DNA from: Pseudarthrobacter sp. NamE5
GTDB taxonomy: Bacteria > Actinomycetota > Actinomycetes > Actinomycetales > Micrococcaceae
NCBI RefSeq assembly: GCF_005796225.1
Contig: NZ_CM016730.1
Location: 1-64,000 of the forward strand
DNA length: 64,000 bases
Direction of reading: 5' to 3'
This document shows, piece after piece, positions 1-8,178 of this stretch. A program made the position numbers and the translations under genes. The first letter of the stretch is position 1, and every line of letters begins with the position of its first letter. Under the pieces are notes generated by a model. That model searched no databases. It had not been told where the DNA came from and saw nothing but the letters and a program-made list of their open reading frames with translations.

Positions 1-366
1 GATCAAAGATCGTTCGAATTCGGCGAAGGCGCCCATGACCGAGAGCATCAGGTTGGCCATGGGGGAGTCCTCGCCGGTGAAGACGAGGCGCTCCTTGAGG
101 AACTCCACCCGTACCCCTCGTCTGGTGAGGCCCTGGACCAGGGCGCGCAGGTCATCGAGGTTGCGGGCGAGCCGGTCCATGCTGTGAATAATCACGGTGT
201 CACCCTCCCGGACGAACCGGAGCAGCTCGGTCAGCTGAGGCCGCGCGGTGTCCCTGCCGGAGGCCTTGTCCGTGAAGACCCGGTCCAGAACCTGTCCTTC
301 GAGCTGGCGCAGCTCGTTCTGATCCAAGGTGCTGACTCGGACGTAGCCGATGCGCTGACCGTTCAC
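1..366 (-). CDS. Serine recombinase (resolvase/invertase), N-terminal part, cut by window edge
   Basis: The reading frame opens at GTG 364-366, five bases after a GGAGG ribosome-binding site (372-376), and runs 122 codons to the window edge without a stop. The start of the protein has the resolvase signature IGYVRVSTLDQN with the nucleophilic serine at about residue 12. Further on come the conserved arginine-rich motif MDRLARNLDDL and the MGAFAEFERSLI segment that leads into the linker helix. Such enzymes catalyse strand exchange through a 5'-phosphoserine intermediate and resolve cointegrates or invert DNA. The HTH part lies outside the window, so a Tn3-type resolvase and a plasmid multimer resolvase cannot be told apart. 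Confidence 0.93.
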   Translation of the reverse strand, partial: MNGQRIGYVRVSTLDQNELRQLEGQVLDRVFTDKASGRDTARPQLTELLRFVREGDTVIIHSMDRLARNLDDLRALVQGLTRRGVRVEFLKERLVFTGEDSPMANLMLSVMGAFAEFERSLI

Positions 367-561
367 CGCGGCCTCCAAACAGTGAGTGTGTGAACGAGTG
401 TCGGTCCGCGCCGGGGACACGTCAAGACCCACCTGACGCAGAGCAACGGCGCTGACCCCAAAAGCGGCAACGTATCCCCGCGGGGAATAGACCCGCCATG
501 GTGTAGGTTGCTCTCTGGTCAGGCAACAACAGGCAGAGAACAGAAGCGAGGACGGCCAAAG

Positions 562-864
562 GTGGCTACCGATTACGACGAAGTCCGTTCCGACGTCAAG
601 GAATCCCAGGACAGTTCCCTAGAGGCGTTGAAGTCCGCCAGCGCTCCGGATGCCCGCAGCGTCGTCACCGAACTGGACGAAGCGGACGCCCTGGACGAAG
701 GGCTGACTCCCGGCGGGGAAATCGTCTCCGAGGAACTCATCGTCCAGGTCATCCCGCAGGGTGCGGACGAGTTCACCTGCTCCTCCTGTTTCCTGGTCCG
801 TCACCGGTCCCAGCTGGCACGGCAGAGCAACGGCCAGTCCTACTGCATCGAGTGCGAAGGCTGA
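562..864 (+). CDS. DUF4193 family protein
   Basis: The protein starts VATDYDEVRSD at a GTG, where the family usually starts with ATDYD, so I chose this start over an in-frame TTG at 508. GAGGA lies about nine bases upstream. The C-terminal third (ADEFTCSSCFLVRHRSQLAR, then CIEC) is the typical actinobacterial DUF4193 motif with two CxxC pairs that could bind a metal. The middle is acidic and variable. Function is unknown. It is normally a chromosomal housekeeping neighbour in actinobacteria, so its presence here supports an actinobacterial host. It is alone, with noncoding DNA on both sides. Confidence 0.88.
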   Translation: MATDYDEVRSDVKESQDSSLEALKSASAPDARSVVTELDEADALDEGLTPGGEIVSEELIVQVIPQGADEFTCSSCFLVRHRSQLARQSNGQSYCIECEG

Positions 865-1020
865 GCCCGGAAGCGGCAGAACCGGCCGGCCGACAGTCAG
901 TACCCGAAGCCCCAAAATGATGTATCTGATGCAATACACAGGCTTCAGCTTTACATAACGTCGGCTATCAGCCTTTGCCCGATGATGGGGAAGGGCGCCA
1001 GACCTGGCGTATCCGTGCTT

Positions 1021-1494
1021 CTAAAGGAGGGGACGCTTGTTTTCAAATTCGCGACGAGCCTCATCTGCAAGCCAATCGAAATCTTTCCAGTATCTCCGCG
1101 CAAATGGCTTACCCATGTTGTTGCGGAATTCATTGATCATCGGCGTGCACACCTCGTGGCACCGCAGAATGCTTGCTCCATAGTTTTCGATGATCGGGGC
1201 ACGGTCAACCACGCTGCTCCGAAGCAGCGTCCCCACCAGGTCGTAGGAGGCTGACGCATTTGATGCGGTGGCCCGCTGTTCGTCTGTCCACGTCGAAACC
1301 GGAATGTCAGCCAAAACGGTGAGGACCTCGCGCCGCGAGTCACGGATGTCAGCCCTCTGAAGGTAATCCAATACAGAGAGGAGCGACTGTGCTCGTGAGG
1401 CCGACTGGGCCACGAGTACCTGCTTACGGGCGTACAGCGCACTCATCATCGCTGCTATGAGGGCTGATATTGAGACTATAAGCGCCAAATCCAT
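1021..1494 (-). CDS. Membrane-anchored protein resembling DUF4760
   Basis: 157 residues. An N-terminal hydrophobic segment (about residues 4-22, ALIVSISALIAAMMSALYA) anchors the protein. The rest is a helical cytoplasmic domain with a conserved-looking tryptophan/aromatic end (RRYWKDFDWLADEARREF). This layout matches small DUF4760-type proteins, which have one membrane helix and a roughly 130-residue helical domain of unknown role. It stands alone, with 150-430 bp of noncoding DNA on each side. The family assignment is by general resemblance only. Confidence 0.6.
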   Translation of the reverse strand: MDLALIVSISALIAAMMSALYARKQVLVAQSASRAQSLLSVLDYLQRADIRDSRREVLTVLADIPVSTWTDEQRATASNASASYDLVGTLLRSSVVDRAPIIENYGASILRCHEVCTPMINEFRNNMGKPFARRYWKDFDWLADEARREFENKRPLL

Positions 1495-1922
1495 GCCCTA
1501 ATGTTCCCAGTATTGGGCGCTCCGCAAGTTAGCAGAGCAGCGACGGCGTGTCAGAGCTCTGAACCGAGGTCGCCGCAGTGGATATTGCAAATTACTCGTG
1601 ACGCAGATGGAACTCTCCACATTTCTGCAAGTGGCTCGATGGGGAGAGTTTAAGGCCCTTCCGACCGTAGCTTTACATAAGATCCGTTATCGGCGTTCGA
1701 AAATTGGTGGGGGAGCGACCACCAGAGGGGCCGCTCGTGCCCGGTTGAGAATGTGAATGCTGAGACAAAAGTTCGTCGAGGATGAGCCTTCGTGCCCCGT
1801 CATCAAGGGTTGGGCCGCACCGGCTGGAAAGCGGGCTTCCTGAGAGGGAGGCTCTGCAACTGACGGTGTGAACAGGGGGTGAAGGACATCGCCAATCGGC
1901 ATCCTTCGACCCTGGGGTCGGC
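1495..1922. other. Noncoding stretch, 428 bp
   Basis: I see no convincing gene, RNA or repeat here. A 71-codon open frame on the minus strand (1687-1902) has low-complexity content and no family resemblance. The segment probably holds the terminator of the DedA gene and the promoter of the DUF4760-like gene, but no clear motifs were found. Confidence 0.5.
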
Positions 1923-2552
1923 CTATTGTTTGCCCCGGTCTTCGTTTCGCCGACGGTTTCTCGCGGACAACACCCGCGAGAGGATTATCCCTACAATGGC
2001 GAGGACAAAGACTGTAGCGCTCACGTCCCTGCCGGCAACCTTGGCGATCGTCTCGTAGGAACTGCCGGCAACATAACCCAGCAGCACGAAGCCCGCACCC
2101 CAGACCGCCCCACCGGCCAAATTGAAGGCCAGAAAGCGCCGATATTCCATCCCGGAACTCCCGGCGAGGGCTGGCATCACTGCCCGGAAGAATGCGACGA
2201 AACGGCCGAGGAAGATGGCTGAACCACCGCGGCGACGGAGGAACTCCTGGGCGTTGTCAAGCTTTCTCCGGTGACGGCGCACTGGTCGAGAATCGAAAAT
2301 CCGCGGCCCTACGTGCTTGCCGACCTCGTAACCCACAGAGTCCCCAACGACGGCCGCAACGATGACCAGAGTCATCATGAGCCCGAGATGCGCTTCTCCC
2401 CTGCTGGCGGCCACTCCACCGAGCACGGCAGCGGTTTCGCCGGGAATCACGAATCCAATGAAAAGGGCATCTTCGGCGAAGATAAGGCACGCTACCAGGG
2501 TGTAAGCCAGCACGGGGCTGGCTCCCAGGATTCCGTCGATGAACCCGTTCAT
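1923..2552 (-). CDS. DedA family membrane protein
   Basis: About 209 residues starting at ATG 2550-2552 behind an AAAGGCAG ribosome-binding site; the frame is open further upstream, but that part does not fit the family. DedA hallmarks are present: ALFIGFVIPGETAAVLGG near the start, VGDSVGYEVGKHVGP in the middle, and FLGRFVAFFRAVMPALAG followed by GGAVWGAGFVLLGYVAG. There are four or five membrane segments and an arginine-rich C-terminus. DedA proteins act in the inner membrane in lipid (undecaprenyl phosphate or phospholipid) translocation and envelope stress tolerance. The neighbouring PAP2 phosphatase on the same strand is a common partner in lipid-carrier recycling. Confidence 0.9.
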   Translation of the reverse strand: MNGFIDGILGASPVLAYTLVACLIFAEDALFIGFVIPGETAAVLGGVAASRGEAHLGLMMTLVIVAAVVGDSVGYEVGKHVGPRIFDSRPVRRHRRKLDNAQEFLRRRGGSAIFLGRFVAFFRAVMPALAGSSGMEYRRFLAFNLAGGAVWGAGFVLLGYVAGSSYETIAKVAGRDVSATVFVLAIVGIILSRVLSARNRRRNEDRGKQ

Positions 2553-2789
2553 TAGGCTGCCTTTCGTTGCTGCCCTACTTGCATGACGGACCGGAGGGAG
2601 CCGCAGACTTGCCAGGGAAAGTTCAGTTCCGTGTGGGCGCATTCGCTGACCGTCACGTCCCGCCATAGGGTGCCACCGCGTTCGTCACTGGCGCCAGTGT
2701 GATCCTGGCGTCGCACCGTTTTTTACGGCGAGACCAGTAGCACCGCCCGCGTCAATCAGGTTCCGGTGCCGGCACAGGGCCCAGTCTGG

Positions 2790-3494
2790 TCAGGACTGGG
2801 ATGCGCGCCAGAGCCGAGATCCCGTAGGCGTTCCAAAAACCCGTGATGAACGCTGCCCCGTCAGCGGCGTCACGAATGACGAGGCCACATCGGTAGCGTA
2901 ATGAACGCCCAGATAGACACGAGAGAGGGCCACAGCTACAGCCACCCCAGCACTGGCGAGCAGAGTCGGCCACTGCCAGCGGGTGCCACGAGCCAGCAAG
3001 AAAACGGCAATAGCCAGAGCCACGGCCAGAGCAGTATGTCCGCTGGGAAAGCTGTCAGTGCCCCTTTCAGAAGACAACGGATCAAACAGCCCCGACGGGT
3101 CAGGACGCTGCCTGGCCACAAGGACCTTGAACAACTCGCTGCTGACCCAACCCGCAACCGCGACGACCCCGGTGGCTACTGCATTAATCGGGCTCCGACA
3201 AACAACCAACAGGATCAGGCACAGGCCGGCAATCATCGCCATTCCACCCGCCGGACTGAAGACCACGTCGAGGAACAACGCGATCCCGGTCAGCGGCGCC
3301 CAGCGATCGTGGCCCAACTCAACATCTACTGCGAGATCCGCAGCGGTAAGAGCAGGCGTCCGCAAGGCCAGGCCGGCTCCGACGATCAGAGCAGCGAAAA
3401 CCAGCGGTAACACGATCCAGTGGCGCAGCTGAGGCAGTTTCGCCATCCGAATACGGTCCCGTTCCCTGTCATGACCCGTATCCGCTCTACTCAT
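2790..3494 (-). CDS. PAP2 superfamily phosphatase, C-terminus probably frameshifted
   Basis: All three catalytic motifs of the type 2 phosphatidic acid phosphatase family are intact: KVLVARQRP (KxxxxxxRP), FPSGHTA (PSGH) and SRVYLGVHYATD (SRxxxxxHxxxD). The protein has about six membrane helices and should dephosphorylate lipid phosphates such as undecaprenyl pyrophosphate at the membrane. After the last motif the frame turns into an arginine-rich, non-membrane tail. The -1 frame, continuing to a stop at 2752, instead encodes AFITGFWNAYGISALAR, a normal-looking last transmembrane segment. I infer a 1-nt deletion near 2850-2875, either real or a sequencing error. The catalytic core is unaffected. 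Confidence 0.85.
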   Translation of the reverse strand: MSRADTGHDRERDRIRMAKLPQLRHWIVLPLVFAALIVGAGLALRTPALTAADLAVDVELGHDRWAPLTGIALFLDVVFSPAGGMAMIAGLCLILLVVCRSPINAVATGVVAVAGWVSSELFKVLVARQRPDPSGLFDPLSSERGTDSFPSGHTALAVALAIAVFLLARGTRWQWPTLLASAGVAVAVALSRVYLGVHYATDVASSFVTPLTGQRSSRVFGTPTGSRLWRASQS

Positions 3495-3865
3495 GCCCGT
3501 CCCTTCGCACTAAATAGGGCAGTTACCGTTCCTGCTTCAAGTCTGGAGCGCGAAGCGGGGAAAACTCTGAGAAACTCCAGGGAACTGGGTGGGGCATGAT
3601 GGCGGTCTTCATCTGAGGAAAAGTCGCCTTCGAGTCCAGCCCACGGATGCGCTTGTTGTCTCGATTTCGGGCGTCCTGGACAACCCCGCAGGCGTTCAGT
3701 CACTTCGCCCTGATTTACCAGCGCATTCCCAACTCCATCAAGGAACGGCCGGTCAAAGCGAGAAGAAAATCCCCACTCACACCATCTGGCGGACTGAGCA
3801 CTCAGACGTTGACTTATGAACGCAGTAGCGCCGCGGTCGTGCCCATGCACTACCTAATGGCTATT
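3495..3865. other. Noncoding stretch, 371 bp
   Basis: It lies between the start of the PAP2 gene and the end of the DUF1345 gene. A 119-codon minus-strand open frame (3491-3850) exists but has no recognisable domain and overlaps the PAP2 start by four bases. I do not support it as a gene. No hairpin or repeat stood out. Confidence 0.4.
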
Positions 3866-4549
3866 TCAGGCCAAGCCGATCACAAGGTTGATAGTGGCAG
3901 CCAGGATGATCGTGCCAAACAGATAGGAAAGAAGGCCCTGCTTGAGGGCCTCCGCTCGGATCCTGTGGTTTTGCAGGTTGGTGTCTGATACCTGGTACGT
4001 CATGCCGAGGCTGGTGGCAAGGTATGCGAAGTCACTGTACCGGGGCGGCTCATCCTGATTGAAGTCAATGCCGCCCGCCGGCTCATGGCTGCCGTCGTTC
4101 CTGCCGACTTCATCGCCGCTGTAGTAGAGTTCCGCGTAGCGCAGCGTAAACAGAGTCTGCACGAGCATCCAGGACAATGCGACCGACGCCAGCGCCAGCA
4201 GTCCACCGCCCAGCCGGTTGCCGCCGTCGCCCTGATGGGAATCAACGACGACCGCACCCACTGCCGCCAGACTGGCCATGTTGGCCGCGAGGATCAGGAC
4301 GTCGGTAACGCTCCGGGAAGGATCCTCGGCGGTCGCATGAGCACGGGTTTGTCCAGGATCCATTCCCCCCACCACTATCCAGACCCAAACCACATACGTT
4401 AGCGCAGCTGTTCCCCAGCCCACGGAGGGAGCTTCCACCCAGTGTCCCGTCGCTGCCATGGAGAAACCGGCGGCAAGACCGGCGAACGCCATCACCAAGA
4501 AGCGGAGACGGCTGCGCCTGATCCTTCTTTCCCCCGGACCGTTATCCAT
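3866..4549 (-). CDS. DUF1345 domain membrane protein
   Basis: 227 residues with a basic N-terminus (RRIRRSRLRF) and about five hydrophobic segments. The family signature is present near residue 170: YSDFAYLATSLGMTYQVSD, followed by a last membrane helix (LFGTIILAATINLVIGLA). Preceding it is the RYAELYY motif. DUF1345 proteins are inner-membrane proteins of unknown function found in many bacteria. The length fits the family. It is a single gene with about 380 bp of noncoding DNA upstream. Confidence 0.9.
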   Translation of the reverse strand: MDNGPGERRIRRSRLRFLVMAFAGLAAGFSMAATGHWVEAPSVGWGTAALTYVVWVWIVVGGMDPGQTRAHATAEDPSRSVTDVLILAANMASLAAVGAVVVDSHQGDGGNRLGGGLLALASVALSWMLVQTLFTLRYAELYYSGDEVGRNDGSHEPAGGIDFNQDEPPRYSDFAYLATSLGMTYQVSDTNLQNHRIRAEALKQGLLSYLFGTIILAATINLVIGLA

Positions 4550-4933
4550 GAGTCAACCCTAGCCACCGGTTGGGCCGCAGGCGTTCTACTGATACCGGTA
4601 GTTGATGATCACCGTCCAAACCTTCCGGGTCATGCGCTGGATTGAAGAACTTCTTCGCGTGCAGTCCTGAAGCTCAATGTCCCGGTAGCGCTCACCGGGC
4701 TCGACTTTTCAGAGCCCATGTCATCGAAGCATCAGTTACGGCCATAGTCGGCATCGCAGTCCCAGAGAAGAGCCGAGCCCTATTCGGATGGCCGGCACCT
4801 GCACCGGGCACAGCAGTGCCCGGACTGCCTGGTGATTGACGGCCGGTCCGCTGCCGTTTCACGATGGTGGGACCCGGCCCGACGGGTCATGTCCTAACTC
4901 GACACCCACAATCACCCCCGGAAGGATCCCGTC
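4550..4933. other. Noncoding stretch between divergent DUF1345 and protoglobin genes
   Basis: This 384-bp divergent intergenic region must hold the promoters of both genes. Several short plus-strand frames cross it without family resemblance. GGAAGGAT (4920-4927) is a good ribosome-binding site for the protoglobin ATG at 4934. Confidence 0.4.
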
Positions 4934-5511
4934 ATGTCCCAGACGCCCGGACGTGCCTATGGGGATCGAAAGCTTGTTCAGAGTCCCGTGTCACTGGAGG
5001 ACCTTGCCAAGCTCAAGGCACCGTGCTGTGGAGCGATAAGGACCATGCACTGCTGAAGCGGGCAGGGGAAGTTCTCGTTCCACGTGCCGACCGCGTTCTT
5101 GACGTCTGGTATGGCGTTGTTGGAAGTTTGGACCATCTTCTTGTGAGCTTCTCCGACCGCCAGGGCACCCCCAATGCCGACTACCTTGCCGATGTGCGGC
5201 AGCGGTTCGCCCTGTGGATTGCCGACTTGTGTACGCGCGAATACGACCAGGAATGGCTCGACTGCCAGAACGAAATTGCCCTTCGGCACACCGCGGCTAA
5301 GAAGAACGAAACTGACGGAGTCGACTCAACCACTGAGATCCATCTCCGCTACATTGTGGCCTTTATCGTTCCGCTGACAATCACCATCCGTCCATTCCTC
5401 GCTGGAGAGATCAACGACCAGGATGAATTGGATGCGGTGTACCATGCATGGTTGAAAGCCGTGACCCTGACCGCGACGCTGTGGGCCCAGCGGTACAGCG
5501 CATCCTGGTAA
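4934..5511 (+). pseudogene. Protoglobin (globin-coupled-sensor type haem protein) with a 1-nt frameshift
   Basis: From ATG 4934 the protein reads SPVSLEDLAKLKA, the usual start of this family, then goes off frame at about 5018-5020. The next frame resumes exactly with TVLWSDKDHALLKRAGEVL and continues VLDVWYGVVGS to EIHLRYIVAFIVPLTITIRPFL and a stop at 5511. Adding one base restores a normal protein of about 190 residues. The EIHLRYI segment contains the expected proximal (haem-ligating) histidine. Protoglobins bind O2, CO or NO in the cytoplasm. Either the gene is inactivated or the sequence has a base-call error. The unusual closeness to a second 1-nt shift in the PAP2 gene favours neither explanation. 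Confidence 0.85.
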
Positions 5512-5784
5512 TCGCGTCGAGCCGGTGAGCTGATTAAGCGTGCCGATAGCGGTGTATCTGCGCCACGCCATGCTGACGTGAAACCTTCGCCATTAGTTGA
5601 CGGAATCTCCATTATCGGCGTTTTGAAATCGCCGGGAGAAGTGGCTGCGAAACCGGCAATTCTGCAGATCACTGCAAATGAAGGGCCTATCGGCCGGCGG
5701 CGGGAAGCCGGATGCCTGTTACTCCGGCCTGCATCAGACAGTGGTAGAAGTCAGCCACCCGATGGCGGCTTTTCGCGCGGATAT

Positions 5785-6441
5785 TTACGACAACGACGGC
5801 AACTCATCCGGTGAGGCTTGTGCACGTTGTGTTCGGATCTCCAGAATCTCGCCTAGCACTGGCTGCCAGTTTGACCATCCGTCTATGCGGGGACCTGGTA
5901 GATGCCGGTTGTAGTGATAGGTAAAGCGCACTAGATCCCACTCTGGTTGTGCTCGGCCAGTAACGCTGGGCTTGTCATCGATGAGGACGTCACCGCGGAC
6001 CCGAGTCTTATCGCGAGTGATCACGGTAGCCTCAGCCATCGCAGGCCCTAGGTAGCGATCCACCCAACGAAGTTTGTCCGATGCACAAGTTGGATTACTC
6101 AACCAGGGACTCGTGCAGAGTGCGACGTCGATGCCGACGGTGAGCATTTCCTGGACGGCTTCTAGTGCGCCTTTAACGGGCAGCATATTTGCGAAGAAGC
6201 TTGGCTCATCGAGGACCTTTGCAGTTGCGTGTTGCTCCTCCAGCGTAAGACCTGCAAAAAGGTCGAAGCTTTCCCGTTGCCCGGCGTCAGCAATGAGGAG
6301 GTGGGGAAACAAACGCCTGTGAGTGGCAACGAAATGCTCTTCCCACCGGCATAAGACCTCGTCCATGTCTACTAATACAACAGGGGCTCGACCGTATGCC
6401 TGTTCAAATCTACTGACCACTGTCGGGAGTTGGCGGTGCAT
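5785..6441 (-). CDS. 5'(3')-deoxyribonucleotidase-like HAD phosphatase (NT5C type)
   Basis: Starts at ATG 6439-6441 behind AGAAGG with eight-base spacing; an in-frame TTG at 6459 is less likely. HAD motif I is VVLVDMDEVLCRW (nucleophile Asp25, acid/base Asp27). Motif II is LCTSPW, and the last motif is DVLIDDKPSV. The cap and the tail FTYHYNRHL fit the NT5C family, which removes 5'- or 3'-phosphates from deoxyribonucleotides. Beside the nucleoside-hydrolase region it could feed nucleosides into that pathway, but it is transcribed away from those genes, so this is only suggestive. Confidence 0.85.
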   Translation of the reverse strand: MHRQLPTVVSRFEQAYGRAPVVLVDMDEVLCRWEEHFVATHRRLFPHLLIADAGQRESFDLFAGLTLEEQHATAKVLDEPSFFANMLPVKGALEAVQEMLTVGIDVALCTSPWLSNPTCASDKLRWVDRYLGPAMAEATVITRDKTRVRGDVLIDDKPSVTGRAQPEWDLVRFTYHYNRHLPGPRIDGWSNWQPVLGEILEIRTQRAQASPDELPSLS

Positions 6442-6493
6442 TGGCCTAACCTTCTTCAATCTCGACCAGCAAGTGCTAGAAACGCCGTCTTAT

Positions 6494-7516
6494 TCACCAA
6501 CTGAGAACTGCGGAACTTCCGGGTAGCAGTGCTGTGGTGCCGCCTGTCTGAAGGAGCGGTTCGAACTGTTCATTGACGAAGGCCGGCGGGATGTCACCAC
6601 GCATCCGGTGAACAAGCGCTTCGATGGCTGCACCTGAAATCTGTTTCAAAGGCTGCCTTACGGTCGTCAACGACGGTTCCACGATTGTTGAAAGTACAGT
6701 GCCATCGAAGCCCGTGACCTTGGTCCGACTGGGTACATCGACGCCAGCTCGTCGAAGCTGCCCGTAAGCGCCAAGCGCAATCAGGTCATCCCCACAGACT
6801 ATGGCGTCAGGAATGGGGTCCTGGATGCTCATTGCCTGGGTGCCAGTTTCGTAAGTGAACTGGTGGCGGTAAATCCCGACCAGCTCCAGTCCCACAGTCG
6901 CAGCGACTTCCTGGAAGGCTTCGGCCCGTTCTGTCCCGGGTGTGGTGGCGTCGTCGCCCCCGACAAACTGGACAGTTCGGACACCTTGGGCCGCCAGATG
7001 GTGTGCGATAAGTGTCATTCCGGCTCTGTTATCGACCCCCACGTAGTCGGCAGTGTCCTCGCCGGCCCGGCGGTCCAGCTGTACGAGTGGAATTTCTTCC
7101 GCGGTGGCCGCAACGGCGGGGGCAGACTGACCATAGCAGGCAGGAACGACCAGTATTCCGTCGACTTGTCGGGCCAGCAGAAGACCCAGGCGTTGCTCTT
7201 CGGCTTCGGTGTTGGCATGGGAATCGGCCACTATGAGCTGATACCCCTTGTCATGGAGACCGGATTCCACTGCGCGAATAAGCTCGGCGAAGAACGGATT
7301 CTCGATGTGCGGCACAACCATACCCACCGTGTTGGACCTGCCGCGGCGCAGGGCCTGGCCGATCACGTTCGGCTTGTAGCCCAGTCCGCTTGCGACGGCT
7401 CTGACGTGCTCAATTGTTTCCGCTGAGACTCGGCCGCGGCCGGTCATGGCCCGTGACGCTGTGCCCACGGAAACGCCGGCAGCAACAGCCACATCATTCA
7501 AGGTCACGGCCGACAT
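6494..7516 (-). CDS. LacI family transcriptional regulator
   Basis: Starts at ATG 7514-7516 behind AAAGGAA; a TTG seven codons upstream is less likely. The N-terminal HTH (TLNDVAVAAGVSVGTASRAM, hinge helix near GYKPNVIGQAL) binds DNA. The periplasmic-binding-protein-like core (VGMVVPHIENPFFAEL, VDGILVVPACY, VQLDRRAGEDT, DAIVCGDDLIALG, TTVRQPL) binds a small sugar-like ligand. It is divergent from the nucleoside hydrolase/MFS/ribokinase operon and a perfect palindrome lies upstream of that operon. The likely inducer is a nucleoside, ribose or a related N-glycoside. Confidence 0.95.
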   Translation of the reverse strand: MSAVTLNDVAVAAGVSVGTASRAMTGRGRVSAETIEHVRAVASGLGYKPNVIGQALRRGRSNTVGMVVPHIENPFFAELIRAVESGLHDKGYQLIVADSHANTEAEEQRLGLLLARQVDGILVVPACYGQSAPAVAATAEEIPLVQLDRRAGEDTADYVGVDNRAGMTLIAHHLAAQGVRTVQFVGGDDATTPGTERAEAFQEVAATVGLELVGIYRHQFTYETGTQAMSIQDPIPDAIVCGDDLIALGAYGQLRRAGVDVPSRTKVTGFDGTVLSTIVEPSLTTVRQPLKQISGAAIEALVHRMRGDIPPAFVNEQFEPLLQTGGTTALLPGSSAVLSW

Positions 7517-7687
7517 GCTCTGTTGATTCCTTTCCAAGCGCGCTCAATGGCGTGCCCCTGGTCAAATGCGGCTTCCATGGCCGCCGTGGCCCCTGCGCCC
7601 TCCGGCTAGCGCCTGGGCAAAGACGGGGTGGGAATCCAATCAGAGGTAAGTTCTCAGAAACCTAGTATCAACTCCCCCGGGACTCGT

Positions 7688-7716
7688 TTGACAGCATACC
7701 CTGCCATCCTTACGCT
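7688..7716 (+). promoter_or_regulatory. Candidate promoter of the nucleoside hydrolase operon
   Basis: A perfect -35 box TTGACA (7688-7693) is followed after 17 bp by TACGCT (7711-7716), a moderate -10 match. A second A/T-rich box TATAAA lies at 7717-7722 with longer spacing. The LacI-type palindrome starts 12 bp downstream, a good position for blocking transcription. Confidence 0.5.
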
Positions 7717-7727
7717 TATAAAGCGCT

Positions 7728-7745
7728 TGCGTAATCGATTACGCA
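7728..7745. promoter_or_regulatory. LacI-type operator, perfect 18-bp palindrome
   Basis: TGCGTAATCGATTACGCA is self-complementary over all 18 bases with a central CG, the classic form of LacI/GalR operators. It sits just downstream of the candidate promoter and between the divergently transcribed LacI gene and the nucleoside hydrolase operon. No second copy was noticed in the window. Confidence 0.8.
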
Positions 7746-8178
7746 CTGAGACAATGAGGTAGCAGATGTAGAGAAAATGACGGCAGAACCGCACAGCTCA
7801 TGGCGGCTGATGGGGTCGACGCCGGCGCTGCAGAGGGTTTCGAAGGGCGGAGCCGATGCAGGCCCGCTTAATCGCAACTGCACGAGCCTAAGGGCCGTCT
7901 AATTCACCGAGAGCCAGCGGACTCATACCGTTGAAATCCCCGGTGCCACGGCCCGGATTATCGCCCCAAGGGGTTGCCCGAACGCAAGCGGCACGCCCCC
8001 CTATTCCAGACAGAGGAACCTGACTGGGCTCATGGGCGCAATGCTTTGGAATGCCGGTAACACGCGTCGCATGCCATTCCACATCCCCCCGACTGATATC
8101 TCCCCCAATTCCATCGCGCCCTCATGCTTGCCCAACTCACCCATCACTGCTGATGTCACACATAGAAAGAGGAAAACA
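7746..8178 (+). other. Long leader between operator and nucleoside hydrolase gene
   Basis: About 430 bases separate the operator from the first gene of the operon. No gene or known riboswitch could be recognised. AGAGGAAAA (about 8168-8176) is the ribosome-binding site for the ATG at 8179. A second promoter nearer the gene is possible but not evident. Confidence 0.35.

Noticed and set aside
1687..1902. Minus-strand open frame of 71 codons
   Set aside because: Proline/serine-rich, no ribosome-binding site seen, and no resemblance to a family.
3491..3850. Minus-strand open frame of 119 codons
   Set aside because: No recognisable domain, low-complexity Arg/Ser content, and overlap with the PAP2 start.
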